From an uncultured Flavobacteriaceae bacterium (GTDB lineage: Bacteria > Bacteroidota > Bacteroidia > Flavobacteriales > Flavobacteriaceae): DNA of 64,000 nucleotides. Under the pieces are notes generated by a model that was not told where the DNA came from, searched no databases, and saw nothing but the letters and a program-made list of their open reading frames with translations. Shown one piece after another: positions 24,951-33,093 of the stretch. Positions within the stretch are counted from its first letter, which is position 1; each line of letters opens with the position of its first letter. The stretch covers positions 248,001 to 312,000 of the forward strand of contig CAJIYJ010000005.1 of NCBI GenBank assembly GCA_905181625.1. Direction: 5' to 3'. The position numbers and the translations under genes were made by a program.

Positions 24951-25864
24951 AAAAAACACTAATAGTAGGAACGGTAGCATACGACGAAATTGAAACTTCG
25001 AAAGGAAGTTCTGGAAAAATTCTTGGAGGAGCAGGAACGTATATTGCCCTGGCTACATCTCATTTCAATTCTAAATCTGCAATTGTTTCTGTGGTAGGAG
25101 GAGACTTTGAAGAAAAATATTTAAATCTTTTGGAAAGTAAAGGAATAGACATTAGCCCAATTGAAATAATATCTAAAGGAAAAACTTTTTATTGGAAAGG
25201 AAAGTATCACAATGATTGGAACAAAAGAGACACACTTAGCACGCAGCTTAATGTACTAGCAGAGTTTTCTCCTGTAGTTCCTGAAGAGTTCAAAAATGCA
25301 GAAATAGTTGTTTTAGGAAATTTACACCCACTTGTTCAAACCTCTGTTTTAAATCAAATCACAACCAAGCCAAGGTGCATCATTTTAGATACAATGAACT
25401 TTTGGATGGATAATTCTTTGTCAGAACTGCTGGAAGTGATTTCAAGAGTAGATGTTCTTGTAATTAATGACGAAGAGGCAAAGCAGCTTTCTGAAAAAGA
25501 ATCTCTTTTTACAGCGGCTGAAGAAATTTTAAAAATGGGCCCGAAGTATGTGGTAATTAAGAAAGGAGAACACGGAGCGATGTTGTTTGGAGACTCGCAG
25601 TTTTTTACTTCACCTGCTTTTCCTGTGAAGGAAGTGATCGACCCTACTGGCGCTGGAGACACTTTTGCCGGAGGGTTTGCAGGACACCTGTCAGAGTCTA
25701 AGGAAATAAACTTTGAAACATTAAAAAGCGCCATAGCTTATGGAACCGTAATGGCTTCTTTTTGTGTCGAAAAGTTTGGGACAACGTCAATGGAAAGCTT
25801 AAAAAAAGAACAGATTTTAGAAAGACTAAAGACTTTTAAAAAGTACACAACGTACTCACTTTAA
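24947..25864 (+). CDS. PfkB-family (ribokinase-like) sugar kinase
   Basis: This 305-residue enzyme has both PfkB signatures: GGAGTYIALATSHF near residues 27-40 and the C-terminal catalytic DPTGAGDTFAGGFAGHL near 230-246 with the base aspartate. The substrate cannot be read from sequence; family members phosphorylate ribose, fructose, adenosine and others. It overlaps rnhA by four bases and precedes purF by 70 bases. The purine-gene setting would suit a ribose or nucleoside substrate, which is inference. Confidence 0.88.
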   Translation: MKKTLIVGTVAYDEIETSKGSSGKILGGAGTYIALATSHFNSKSAIVSVVGGDFEEKYLNLLESKGIDISPIEIISKGKTFYWKGKYHNDWNKRDTLSTQLNVLAEFSPVVPEEFKNAEIVVLGNLHPLVQTSVLNQITTKPRCIILDTMNFWMDNSLSELLEVISRVDVLVINDEEAKQLSEKESLFTAAEEILKMGPKYVVIKKGEHGAMLFGDSQFFTSPAFPVKEVIDPTGAGDTFAGGFAGHLSESKEINFETLKSAIAYGTVMASFCVEKFGTTSMESLKKEQILERLKTFKKYTTYSL

Positions 25865-25934
25865 AAAAGTTAATATTTTGCTGCCGGAGCTTTAAATAAA
25901 TTACTTAGTTTTACAATCAACGCCAATTATATTT

Positions 25935-27803
25935 ATGAGCGACCGAATTAAGCATGAGTGTGGAATAGCCCTTATAAGATTGCTTAAACCCTTAGAGTTT
26001 TATCAAAAAAAATACGGTACCAAAAACTATGGTATAAACAAGATGTATTTGATGATGGAAAAGCAGCACAACAGAGGTCAAGATGGCGCAGGTGTTGCAA
26101 GCGTTAAGCTAAACGCAAGTCCTGGCGAAAAATATATATACAGAGAAAGATCATCTGGCAAACAGCCAATACAAGAGATTTTTTCTTCAATAAATCAGAG
26201 CATTCAAAACGCTTCTTTAAATGATCAAAACGAAAACATTCCTTTTTTAGGGGAGCTTCTTTTAGGACATGTTAGATATGGAACTTTTGGAAAGAATAAC
26301 ATTGAAAGTGTACATCCTTTTTTAAGACAAAACAATTGGATGCATAGAAACTTGATAGTTGCAGGAAACTTTAACATGACTAATAATCAAGAACTTTTTG
26401 ACAACTTGGTTAAGCTAGGTCAGCATCCAAAAAGCAGAGTAGACTCTGTTACTGTAATGGAAAAAATAGGACATTTTTTAGATGATGCGGTTTTTAAAAT
26501 ATATAAAGACTTAAAGAGAGAAGGTTACAGCAAAAGAGAAGCTTCGCCATTAATTGAAGAAAGATTAAATATTACTAAAATTTTAAAAAAGGCCTCCAAA
26601 GATTGGGATGGAGGATACGCTATGGCTGGACTTCTAGGGCATGGGGACGCGTTTGTTTTACGAGATCCTTCAGCAATTAGACCTGCGTACTATTTTAAAA
26701 ACGACGAAGTGGTGGTGGTTGCGTCAGAAAGACCTGTAATACAAACTGTTTTTAACGCACCATTTAAAGAAATCAAAGAGCTGGACGCGGGTAGTAGTAT
26801 TATAATAAAGAAATCAGGAGAATGTTTCACTTCAACTGTTTTAAAGAAAAAAGAAAGGAAGGCTTGTTCGTTTGAAAGAATTTATTTTTCAAGAGGAAGT
26901 GACCAGGAAATTTATTCTGAAAGAAAAAAACTGGGAGAGCTTTTGTTCCCAAACATATTAGAAAACTTAAAAGGAGACTTGTTAAACACGGTGTTTTCGT
27001 ATATTCCAAATACAGCAGAAACTTCTTTTTATGGTCTAATTCAAGAAGTTCAACAACACATGATTAATCAGGGAATTAAAGACGTTCTAAAAGAAAAAGG
27101 AAAAGTTTCCAAAGAAAAATTAGAAGAACTGTTCTCCAACAAACCACGTATAGAAAAAGTGGCAATAAAAGACGCCAAATTAAGGACCTTTATTGCTGAC
27201 GACGCAAATAGAGACGAGCTTGTGGCACACGTATATGACATAACTTATGGATCAATAAATCCGACAGATAATCTTGTTATTATTGACGATAGTATTGTTC
27301 GCGGAACCACTCTACAGAAAAGTATATTAAAAATTTTAGACAGGCTAAATCCCAAAAAAATCACCATTGTTTCAAGCGCACCTCAAATTCGTTATCCAGA
27401 TTGCTATGGAATAGACATGGCAAGAATGGAAGATTTTATTGCTTTTAGGGCGGCGGTTGAATTAATTAAGGAAGAAAAAGAGGAAATTCTCTTAAACACT
27501 TACAATGATTGTTTAAGAGAATTGAAGCTTCCAATCCGTAAAATGACTAACAGAGTAAAGAGGGTTTATTCCAATTATTCTGATCATCAAATTTCACAAA
27601 AAATTTCTGAAATCTTAAAAGAAGAAGGGATAAAGGCAGAAGTGAATGTCATTTATCAGACTGTTAAAAACCTCCATATTGCTTGTCCAAAAAACTTAGG
27701 AGACTGGTATTTTACAGGAGATTATCCTACACCAGGAGGAAACAAAGTTGTCAACCAGGCGTTTGTAAATTACTATGAAGGACTAAATCAAAGAGCTTAC
27801 TAA
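25935..27803 (+). CDS. purF: Amidophosphoribosyltransferase, long Bacteroidetes form
   Basis: PurF makes phosphoribosylamine from PRPP and glutamine, the first step of purine synthesis. The N-terminal class II glutamine amidotransferase domain is visible (HECGIAL, RGQDGAGVAS, LLGHVRYGTFG), and the PRPP loop VIIDDSIVRGTTL lies near residue 450. At 622 residues it is longer than the roughly 470-510 residues of classic PurF, with inserts such as the stretch around residues 195-225. The catalytic Cys is residue 9, not 2, so an eight-residue propeptide (MSDRIKHE) must be removed, as in other propeptide-bearing PurF enzymes. A second, classic purF may exist elsewhere in the genome. Confidence 0.9.
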   Translation: MSDRIKHECGIALIRLLKPLEFYQKKYGTKNYGINKMYLMMEKQHNRGQDGAGVASVKLNASPGEKYIYRERSSGKQPIQEIFSSINQSIQNASLNDQNENIPFLGELLLGHVRYGTFGKNNIESVHPFLRQNNWMHRNLIVAGNFNMTNNQELFDNLVKLGQHPKSRVDSVTVMEKIGHFLDDAVFKIYKDLKREGYSKREASPLIEERLNITKILKKASKDWDGGYAMAGLLGHGDAFVLRDPSAIRPAYYFKNDEVVVVASERPVIQTVFNAPFKEIKELDAGSSIIIKKSGECFTSTVLKKKERKACSFERIYFSRGSDQEIYSERKKLGELLFPNILENLKGDLLNTVFSYIPNTAETSFYGLIQEVQQHMINQGIKDVLKEKGKVSKEKLEELFSNKPRIEKVAIKDAKLRTFIADDANRDELVAHVYDITYGSINPTDNLVIIDDSIVRGTTLQKSILKILDRLNPKKITIVSSAPQIRYPDCYGIDMARMEDFIAFRAAVELIKEEKEEILLNTYNDCLRELKLPIRKMTNRVKRVYSNYSDHQISQKISEILKEEGIKAEVNVIYQTVKNLHIACPKNLGDWYFTGDYPTPGGNKVVNQAFVNYYEGLNQRAY

Positions 27804-27809
27804 AAACAG

Positions 27810-28418
27810 CTAGCTTGCTTTAGCAAAGTTTTCAGAAACCACATTCCAGTCAATAACATTAAAAAATCCAGCGATATAATCAGGTCTTCGGTTTTGATAG
27901 TTTAAGTAATAAGCGTGCTCCCAAACATCAAGGCCTAAAACGGGCGTTCCTCCACAACCAACACCCTTCATTAGCGGATTATCTTGATTAGCAGTAGAAC
28001 AAACGCCTAGCTTTCCTCCAGGCTGAACACAAAGCCAGGCCCATCCAGAGCCAAATCTTGTGGCTCCTGCTTTAGAAAAGGCTACTTTAAACTCTTCGAA
28101 ACTTCCGAAAGATTCGTCAATTGCTTTAGCAAGATCTCCAGAAGGAGTTCCACCACCATCAGAACTCATAACGCTCCAAAACAAGCTGTGGTTATAAAAC
28201 CCTCCTCCGTTATTTCTAACGGCAGAATTATTAAGATCAAGGCCTGAAAGAATGTCTTTTATGGACTTACCCTCAAGTTCAGAGTCTTTTATGGCGTTAT
28301 TAAGATTGTTAGTATATCCAGCATGATGTTTTCCATGATGAATTTCCATTGTTTTAGCATCTATGTGAGGCTCAAGTGAGTCGTAAGAGTAATTTAAGGC
28401 AGGTAGTTCAAAAGACAT
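27810..28418 (-). CDS. sodA: Superoxide dismutase, Fe/Mn family
   Basis: This enzyme turns superoxide into oxygen and hydrogen peroxide. The 202-residue chain shows the metal ligands in [15 protein letters not shown] and [11 protein letters not shown]. The outer-sphere glutamine appears as STANQDNPL with a glycine in GGGFYNHS, the arrangement typical of Mn-type rather than Fe-type enzymes, so Mn or cambialistic use is inferred. No signal peptide is seen, hence cytoplasmic. It is convergent with purF (six bases apart) and diverges from the helicase gene. Confidence 0.93.
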   Translation of the reverse strand: MSFELPALNYSYDSLEPHIDAKTMEIHHGKHHAGYTNNLNNAIKDSELEGKSIKDILSGLDLNNSAVRNNGGGFYNHSLFWSVMSSDGGGTPSGDLAKAIDESFGSFEEFKVAFSKAGATRFGSGWAWLCVQPGGKLGVCSTANQDNPLMKGVGCGGTPVLGLDVWEHAYYLNYQNRRPDYIAGFFNVIDWNVVSENFAKAS

Positions 28419-28498
28419 ATGATATATATTTAATTCAAGTTATTTCGTTTGTAAAATTAAGCAATAATCACGTACTTTTATATAGATATAAAAACTTT

Positions 28499-31400
28499 TT
28501 GACAACCAACTTCGACATTTATAACGCTTCTGCAGGATCAGGAAAGACATTTACTCTTACAAGCAGGGTGTTAACAAGCATAATTAAATCAAAAGAAGAC
28601 GATGCTTTCAAAAACATTTTAGCCCTTACTTTCACCAATAAGGCTGCGGACGAAATGAAGAACAGGATCTTAGCTGGCCTTAAAGAGTTCACAGATTTAA
28701 AAAACACAAAAAACCCCTCAGATTTGTTTAGAAAAGTACAAGAGGAAACAGGGTTTTCTTCAGAAAAAATTTGTAACATTTCTAAAAATCGATTAAGCGT
28801 TTTGTTACATAATTTCTCTTTTTTTCAGGTATCAACATTAGACAGTTTTAATCACAATGTTATTAGGGCCTTTTCAAAAGAGCTTAATTTAGTGTCGAAT
28901 TTTAGCACCATAATAGATTCTGAAGAATTTGTTAATGAATCCGTAGACAGGCTATTGGCTCAAACAGGAAAAGACAAAAAGACGTCTAACGCTTTAATTG
29001 ATTTTGCTAACAAAAAAATTAACGAAGGAAAATCTTGGGACATAAGTTTTGATTTAAGGGAGCTAGCAAAAACGTTAACAAATGAAAGCCATTATAATAA
29101 AATAAAAGTTCTAGAAAATAAAACTTTGGAAGATTTTTTAACAGAAAAAAAAGAAATTAATAAAAGAATTTCTGTAATTGACAAAGCAAAGGCCGAGCTA
29201 GTAAATCAAATGGAGGATTTTGTGAACTTAAACAAAGGGGAGTTCGTTTTCTCAAGAAATACATTTCCAAACTTTTTAATTAAACTAAAAAACAATAAAG
29301 AGACATTAATAGACATAAACAGCATTGGGAGCCTTTTTGAAAAAAGAACAGTAATAACTAAAAAGAGCTTTCTAGATAATCCAGACAAGGGGGAGGGGTT
29401 GACAAAAAACATCGAAGAACTATTTACTAAAACTAAAGAGTTTTTATTAGAAAAAATGATTTTAAAATCATTTAGTCTTACAATTATTCCTGCAGCAGTT
29501 TTGAGCTTGATTAAAAAGAACTCAAAAGAGATACAAAAAGAAAGAGGGGAACTGTTGTTGTCAGAGTTTAATCAAAGAATTAGCGAAGAAATAAAAGGTC
29601 AGCCAGCCCCATATATCTATGAAAAAATAGGAACAAAGTTTAAAGACTATATGATTGATGAGTTTCAGGACACATCTTTATTGCAATGGAATAATTTAAT
29701 ACCCTTAATATCACACGCTCTGGAGTCTGAAGATGGAACTGGCAAAAAAGGCTCATTGTTATTGGTAGGAGACCCGAAGCAGTCAGTGTATAGGTGGCGG
29801 GCAGCAAACCCAGATATATTTATTTCTCTTATTCTGAAAGACAATCCGTTTAGCGTGGAGAAGTCAAACAAAACACTTCCAAAAAACTATAGAAGCAATA
29901 AAGAAATTATAAAATTTAACAATAAATTTTTTCAACATCTTTCACAGACAATGGAATCCCCCGTGAACAAACAGATTTACCAGCTAGGGACGAAACAAGA
30001 GTGTAGCAAAATTAAAGAGGGGTATATTTCTTTGGAGTTTTTAAAAAACAAAGAAGAAGAATATTTGGAAAAAACGTTTCAAAAAATAGAATCCTGCAAA
30101 AACAGGGGCTACTCTTATTTAGACTTTGGGATTTTAGTTAGAACGAAAAAACAGGCAGCAGCTATAGCGGGTTATTTGGTTTCAAAAAACATTCCGGTAA
30201 TTTCGTCCGAAACACTACTTTTAAATAGCTCAAATAAAGTTAAGTTTTTAATTGAACTGATAAGATTTAGAACAGACCCATTAAATCAACTTGCTAGAAA
30301 AACAATTATTAATTTTTTAATAGAAAAAGAAAGACCAAAAGATCCGTGTTTATATTTTGAAGAGTTGATTAATGAGTCTTCAGATGAAATTTTTAAAAAA
30401 CTAGGGATCATGTCTTTTCAAGATTTTATAAAAACACCTTTTATAAAATCAATAGAATTAGCAATTTTAAAATTAAACCTAGACGTCAAGAACGATGGAT
30501 TTGTTCACTTTTTAAAAGAAGAGCTTTTTGAGTTTGTCTTAAAAAACGGAATTGACGAAAAAGAGTTTTTAGATTATTGGAAAAATAATAAGGAAAAAAG
30601 AAGTGTTATAATGGGCGGAAATCAAGAGGCCGTAACAATATTGACAATTCATAAAGCAAAGGGGCTGGAATTTCCAATCGTAATTTATCCTTTTGCAGAC
30701 TCAGCAACATTTAGATCGTTCTCTAAAAAAGCGTGGCTTCCTGTTAGTGAGAAAAAAAACAGCATAGAACTTTTAGTGCCTTTTAACAAAGCCATTCAAA
30801 GCTATGGAGAGAAGGGAAAAAACATATACAATAAATTAAGACACCAACAAGAGCTAGACAACACGAACATATTATACGTCGCCTTAACTAGAGCGATAGA
30901 AGAACTTCATATAATTTCAAAACACCCAAAAAATAAGTCGATCAATTCACATAGTGAAATGTTTAGATCTTTTTTGGAAAGCGAAGAGATTTGGGAAGAA
31001 AACAGACTTCTTTATTCTTGGGGAAAAGAAAATGAAAACAAAACAAAACCAGAGCCATCCTCAAGAGGTTTAAGCAATTTATACAATAGACAGGCCTACA
31101 AGAAAAAAGCAAAAATTGAATTTCAAAATCAACAAGTTTTGTTTGGAAAAACCCTTCACGAATTGATTTCTAAAATTCAATATTCGCATCAATTAGACAA
31201 GGAAATTTCGGAATTTAGAGAGTCTAAAAACATTAAAGGAATAAATAAAGAAGAAATCATCCAGCTGGTCAAACAAACCGTTAGTCACCCGAATCTAATA
31301 GGGTTGTTTGAGACAAAAAACAAAGTGATTTGTGAAAAAGAAATATTTGTTAACCAAAAAAGAACAATTAGGCCAGACAGGATAATAATAACAAGGCCTA

Positions 31401-31561
31401 ATAATTGTATAATAGTAGATTACAAATCAGGGGAAAAACGAGCTAAAGATCTGAAGCAAGTGAGGGAGTATACAAGAGTTTTAGAGCAGATGGGCTATAA
31501 AATTCAACAGGCCTTGATCGTATATTTTATACCAGAAATAGATGTTGTAGAGGTTAAATAG
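28499..31561 (+). CDS. AddA/RecB-like UvrD helicase with C-terminal nuclease domain
   Basis: This is a 1020-residue superfamily 1 helicase of the double-strand-break repair type. Motifs in order: Walker A NASAGSGKT at residues 9-17, DEFQDT (Walker B, near 385), VGDPKQSVYRWR, TIHKAKGLEFP (motif V) and VALTRAIEELH (motif VI). The C-terminal PD-(D/E)XK nuclease is visible as RPDRIII and IIVDYKSGEK. TTG at 28499 is chosen because the Walker A then sits at the very N-terminus as in relatives; the frame is open back to 28376 but overlaps sod. The partner is the gene at 33094, with an OmpA gene in between. Confidence 0.88.
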   Translation: MTTNFDIYNASAGSGKTFTLTSRVLTSIIKSKEDDAFKNILALTFTNKAADEMKNRILAGLKEFTDLKNTKNPSDLFRKVQEETGFSSEKICNISKNRLSVLLHNFSFFQVSTLDSFNHNVIRAFSKELNLVSNFSTIIDSEEFVNESVDRLLAQTGKDKKTSNALIDFANKKINEGKSWDISFDLRELAKTLTNESHYNKIKVLENKTLEDFLTEKKEINKRISVIDKAKAELVNQMEDFVNLNKGEFVFSRNTFPNFLIKLKNNKETLIDINSIGSLFEKRTVITKKSFLDNPDKGEGLTKNIEELFTKTKEFLLEKMILKSFSLTIIPAAVLSLIKKNSKEIQKERGELLLSEFNQRISEEIKGQPAPYIYEKIGTKFKDYMIDEFQDTSLLQWNNLIPLISHALESEDGTGKKGSLLLVGDPKQSVYRWRAANPDIFISLILKDNPFSVEKSNKTLPKNYRSNKEIIKFNNKFFQHLSQTMESPVNKQIYQLGTKQECSKIKEGYISLEFLKNKEEEYLEKTFQKIESCKNRGYSYLDFGILVRTKKQAAAIAGYLVSKNIPVISSETLLLNSSNKVKFLIELIRFRTDPLNQLARKTIINFLIEKERPKDPCLYFEELINESSDEIFKKLGIMSFQDFIKTPFIKSIELAILKLNLDVKNDGFVHFLKEELFEFVLKNGIDEKEFLDYWKNNKEKRSVIMGGNQEAVTILTIHKAKGLEFPIVIYPFADSATFRSFSKKAWLPVSEKKNSIELLVPFNKAIQSYGEKGKNIYNKLRHQQELDNTNILYVALTRAIEELHIISKHPKNKSINSHSEMFRSFLESEEIWEENRLLYSWGKENENKTKPEPSSRGLSNLYNRQAYKKKAKIEFQNQQVLFGKTLHELISKIQYSHQLDKEISEFRESKNIKGINKEEIIQLVKQTVSHPNLIGLFETKNKVICEKEIFVNQKRTIRPDRIIITRPNNCIIVDYKSGEKRAKDLKQVREYTRVLEQMGYKIQQALIVYFIPEIDVVEVK

Positions 31562-31590
31562 CGCAAAAACCCAAGGAATAAATATCTTAT

Positions 31591-31625
31591 ATTCTATAAA
31601 TTCATTAAGTTTGCATTTATAGAAT
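31591..31625. repeat. 10-bp inverted repeat around the ompA promoter
   Basis: ATTCTATAAA (31591-31600) and TTTATAGAAT (31616-31625) are perfect complements separated by 15 bases. The loop contains a TAAGTTTG box and the right arm is followed by six T's. It could be an operator, a weak terminator for the upstream helicase gene, or both. Confidence 0.6.
31606..31613 (+). promoter_or_regulatory. Putative -7 box for the OmpA/TSP3 gene
   Basis: TAAGTTTG matches TAnnTTTG, lies 32 bases before the ATG at 31646 and sits inside the loop of a perfect 10-bp inverted repeat. Confidence 0.45.
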
Positions 31626-31645
31626 TTTTTAAAACAACTATTATA

Positions 31646-33025
31646 ATGAAAAAATTAGGAAAATTAATATTGGTTTTTGCTGTGCTATTTTATGTTAACT
31701 CAACTCTAGCTCAAGACAAAAACAATCAATGGCAAGTTACTTTTGGTAATAATGCTGTAGATTTTCACCCAGTTGGAACAGACACGGAGGATAATCCTAC
31801 GGGCCATCTGTTTAGTGAATATTTTAATATTCAAAAAAACTGGAACACACAAACGGCTATTAACTCATTTAGTATTTCAAGATTTGGAAATGAAAGTTTT
31901 TCATACGGTCTAAGAGGAACTCTAAACAGAGTGACTAGACTTGGAGATGAAAGAGCAAGAATTGAAGGAAAGAGAATAGCCAGTATAGATGCGGTTGTAA
32001 CATACAACTTACCAGACTTCATGTCTTTCTGTAAGCTTGAACCGTTCCTAGAAGGAGGAACAGGATATACTTGGTTTGGAAATCAGAGATCTACAACTAT
32101 GAATGGAGGTTTTGGGGTTAATTATCCAGTTTCTGAGAAAGTGTCAATAAAATTAAACTCTGCATATAAGCACGCTTTTAACGACATGCAAGATTTAAAA
32201 GCTCATTTCCAACATAATATTGGAGTGGCTATTAGTTTTGGAGGAAAAGACACAGATGGAGATGGAATTTATGATCAATATGACGATTGTCCTGACCAGC
32301 CTGGCTTACCCGCTTTTAATGGGTGTCCAGACAATGACGGCGATGGGATTGTAAACAGCAAGGACTCTTGTCCTGACGTTGCAGGACTAGTTGAGTTTGA
32401 TGGTTGTCCTGACACTGACGGAGACGGAATTCCTGACACTGAAGATAGATGTGTTAACGAGCCTGGCTCAATAGAAATGGGTGGATGTCCAGATACAGAT
32501 GGAGATGGAGTAGCTGATGTTGACGACGGATGTATTGAAGTTGCAGGACCAATTGAAAACAGCGGTTGTCCATGGCCTGATACAGATGGAGATGGCGTTT
32601 TAGACAAAGACGACAAGTGTCCTAATGTTGTTGGATTAGTAAACAACGCAGGATGTCCTAATCCATCTGAAGAAATTATGGAAAAACTAAATGCAGTTGG
32701 AGCACAAGTTCCTTTTGATCTTAATAAAGCGTTATTAGGAGAGAAAGTTAAAGGACTATTAGATTTTGTTGCTGATATAATGAAAGAGTACTCTGAGTCT
32801 AAATTCATTATTGAAGGACACACAGACAGCTCGGGTCCAAATGCATTTAACCAGAAACTTTCTGAAAACAGAGCGAATTCAGTTAAAGACTACTTAATAA
32901 ACTCAGGAATTAGCGCTGATAGAATGTCTGCTGTAGGTTTTGGTGAAGGCCAGCCTACTGTTTCAAATGACACTAGAAAAGGTAGAATGACAAACAGAAG
33001 AGTTGAATTCAAGGTAGAAGACTAA
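31646..33025 (+). CDS. OmpA-family outer-membrane protein with TSP3 calcium repeats
   Basis: This 459-residue envelope protein begins with a signal peptide (cut near LAQ-DKN, residue 23), continues with an N-terminal beta-barrel (about 24-195), then about five thrombospondin type 3 repeats rich in DTDGDGI-x-D-x-x-D-x-C motifs (about 200-335), and ends in a peptidoglycan-binding OmpA domain with [20 protein letters not shown]. It should anchor the outer membrane to the cell wall, with the acidic repeats probably binding calcium. It has its own promoter candidate and a strong terminator, so it is an independent unit placed between the two AddAB-like genes. Confidence 0.93.
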   Translation: MKKLGKLILVFAVLFYVNSTLAQDKNNQWQVTFGNNAVDFHPVGTDTEDNPTGHLFSEYFNIQKNWNTQTAINSFSISRFGNESFSYGLRGTLNRVTRLGDERARIEGKRIASIDAVVTYNLPDFMSFCKLEPFLEGGTGYTWFGNQRSTTMNGGFGVNYPVSEKVSIKLNSAYKHAFNDMQDLKAHFQHNIGVAISFGGKDTDGDGIYDQYDDCPDQPGLPAFNGCPDNDGDGIVNSKDSCPDVAGLVEFDGCPDTDGDGIPDTEDRCVNEPGSIEMGGCPDTDGDGVADVDDGCIEVAGPIENSGCPWPDTDGDGVLDKDDKCPNVVGLVNNAGCPNPSEEIMEKLNAVGAQVPFDLNKALLGEKVKGLLDFVADIMKEYSESKFIIEGHTDSSGPNAFNQKLSENRANSVKDYLINSGISADRMSAVGFGEGQPTVSNDTRKGRMTNRRVEFKVED

Positions 33026-33049
33026 TTAAAACAATATTTTAATTATATT

Positions 33050-33082
33050 AAAAGCGTCTAATTTTAAATTAGACGCTTTTTT
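33050..33082 (+). terminator. Rho-independent terminator after ompA
   Basis: A perfect 15-bp inverted repeat, AAAAGCGTCTAATTT (33050-33064) and AAATTAGACGCTTTT (33066-33080), runs into T's. It separates the OmpA gene from the downstream AddB-like gene. Confidence 0.85.
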
Positions 33083-33093
33083 ATTTTAACCCT

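Noticed and set aside
25354-25734. 126-residue antisense frame within the PfkB kinase gene
   Set aside because: It lies opposite conserved kinase motifs and has no recognisable domains.
28376-28498. N-terminal extension of the AddA-like helicase
   Set aside because: It would overlap the sod gene and add a non-conserved stretch before the Walker A motif; the TTG at 28499 gives the normal start.
32275-32823. 182-residue antisense frame in the OmpA gene
   Set aside because: It mirrors the repetitive acidic TSP3 codons and is proline/serine-rich and low in complexity; the plus-strand protein has clear domains.
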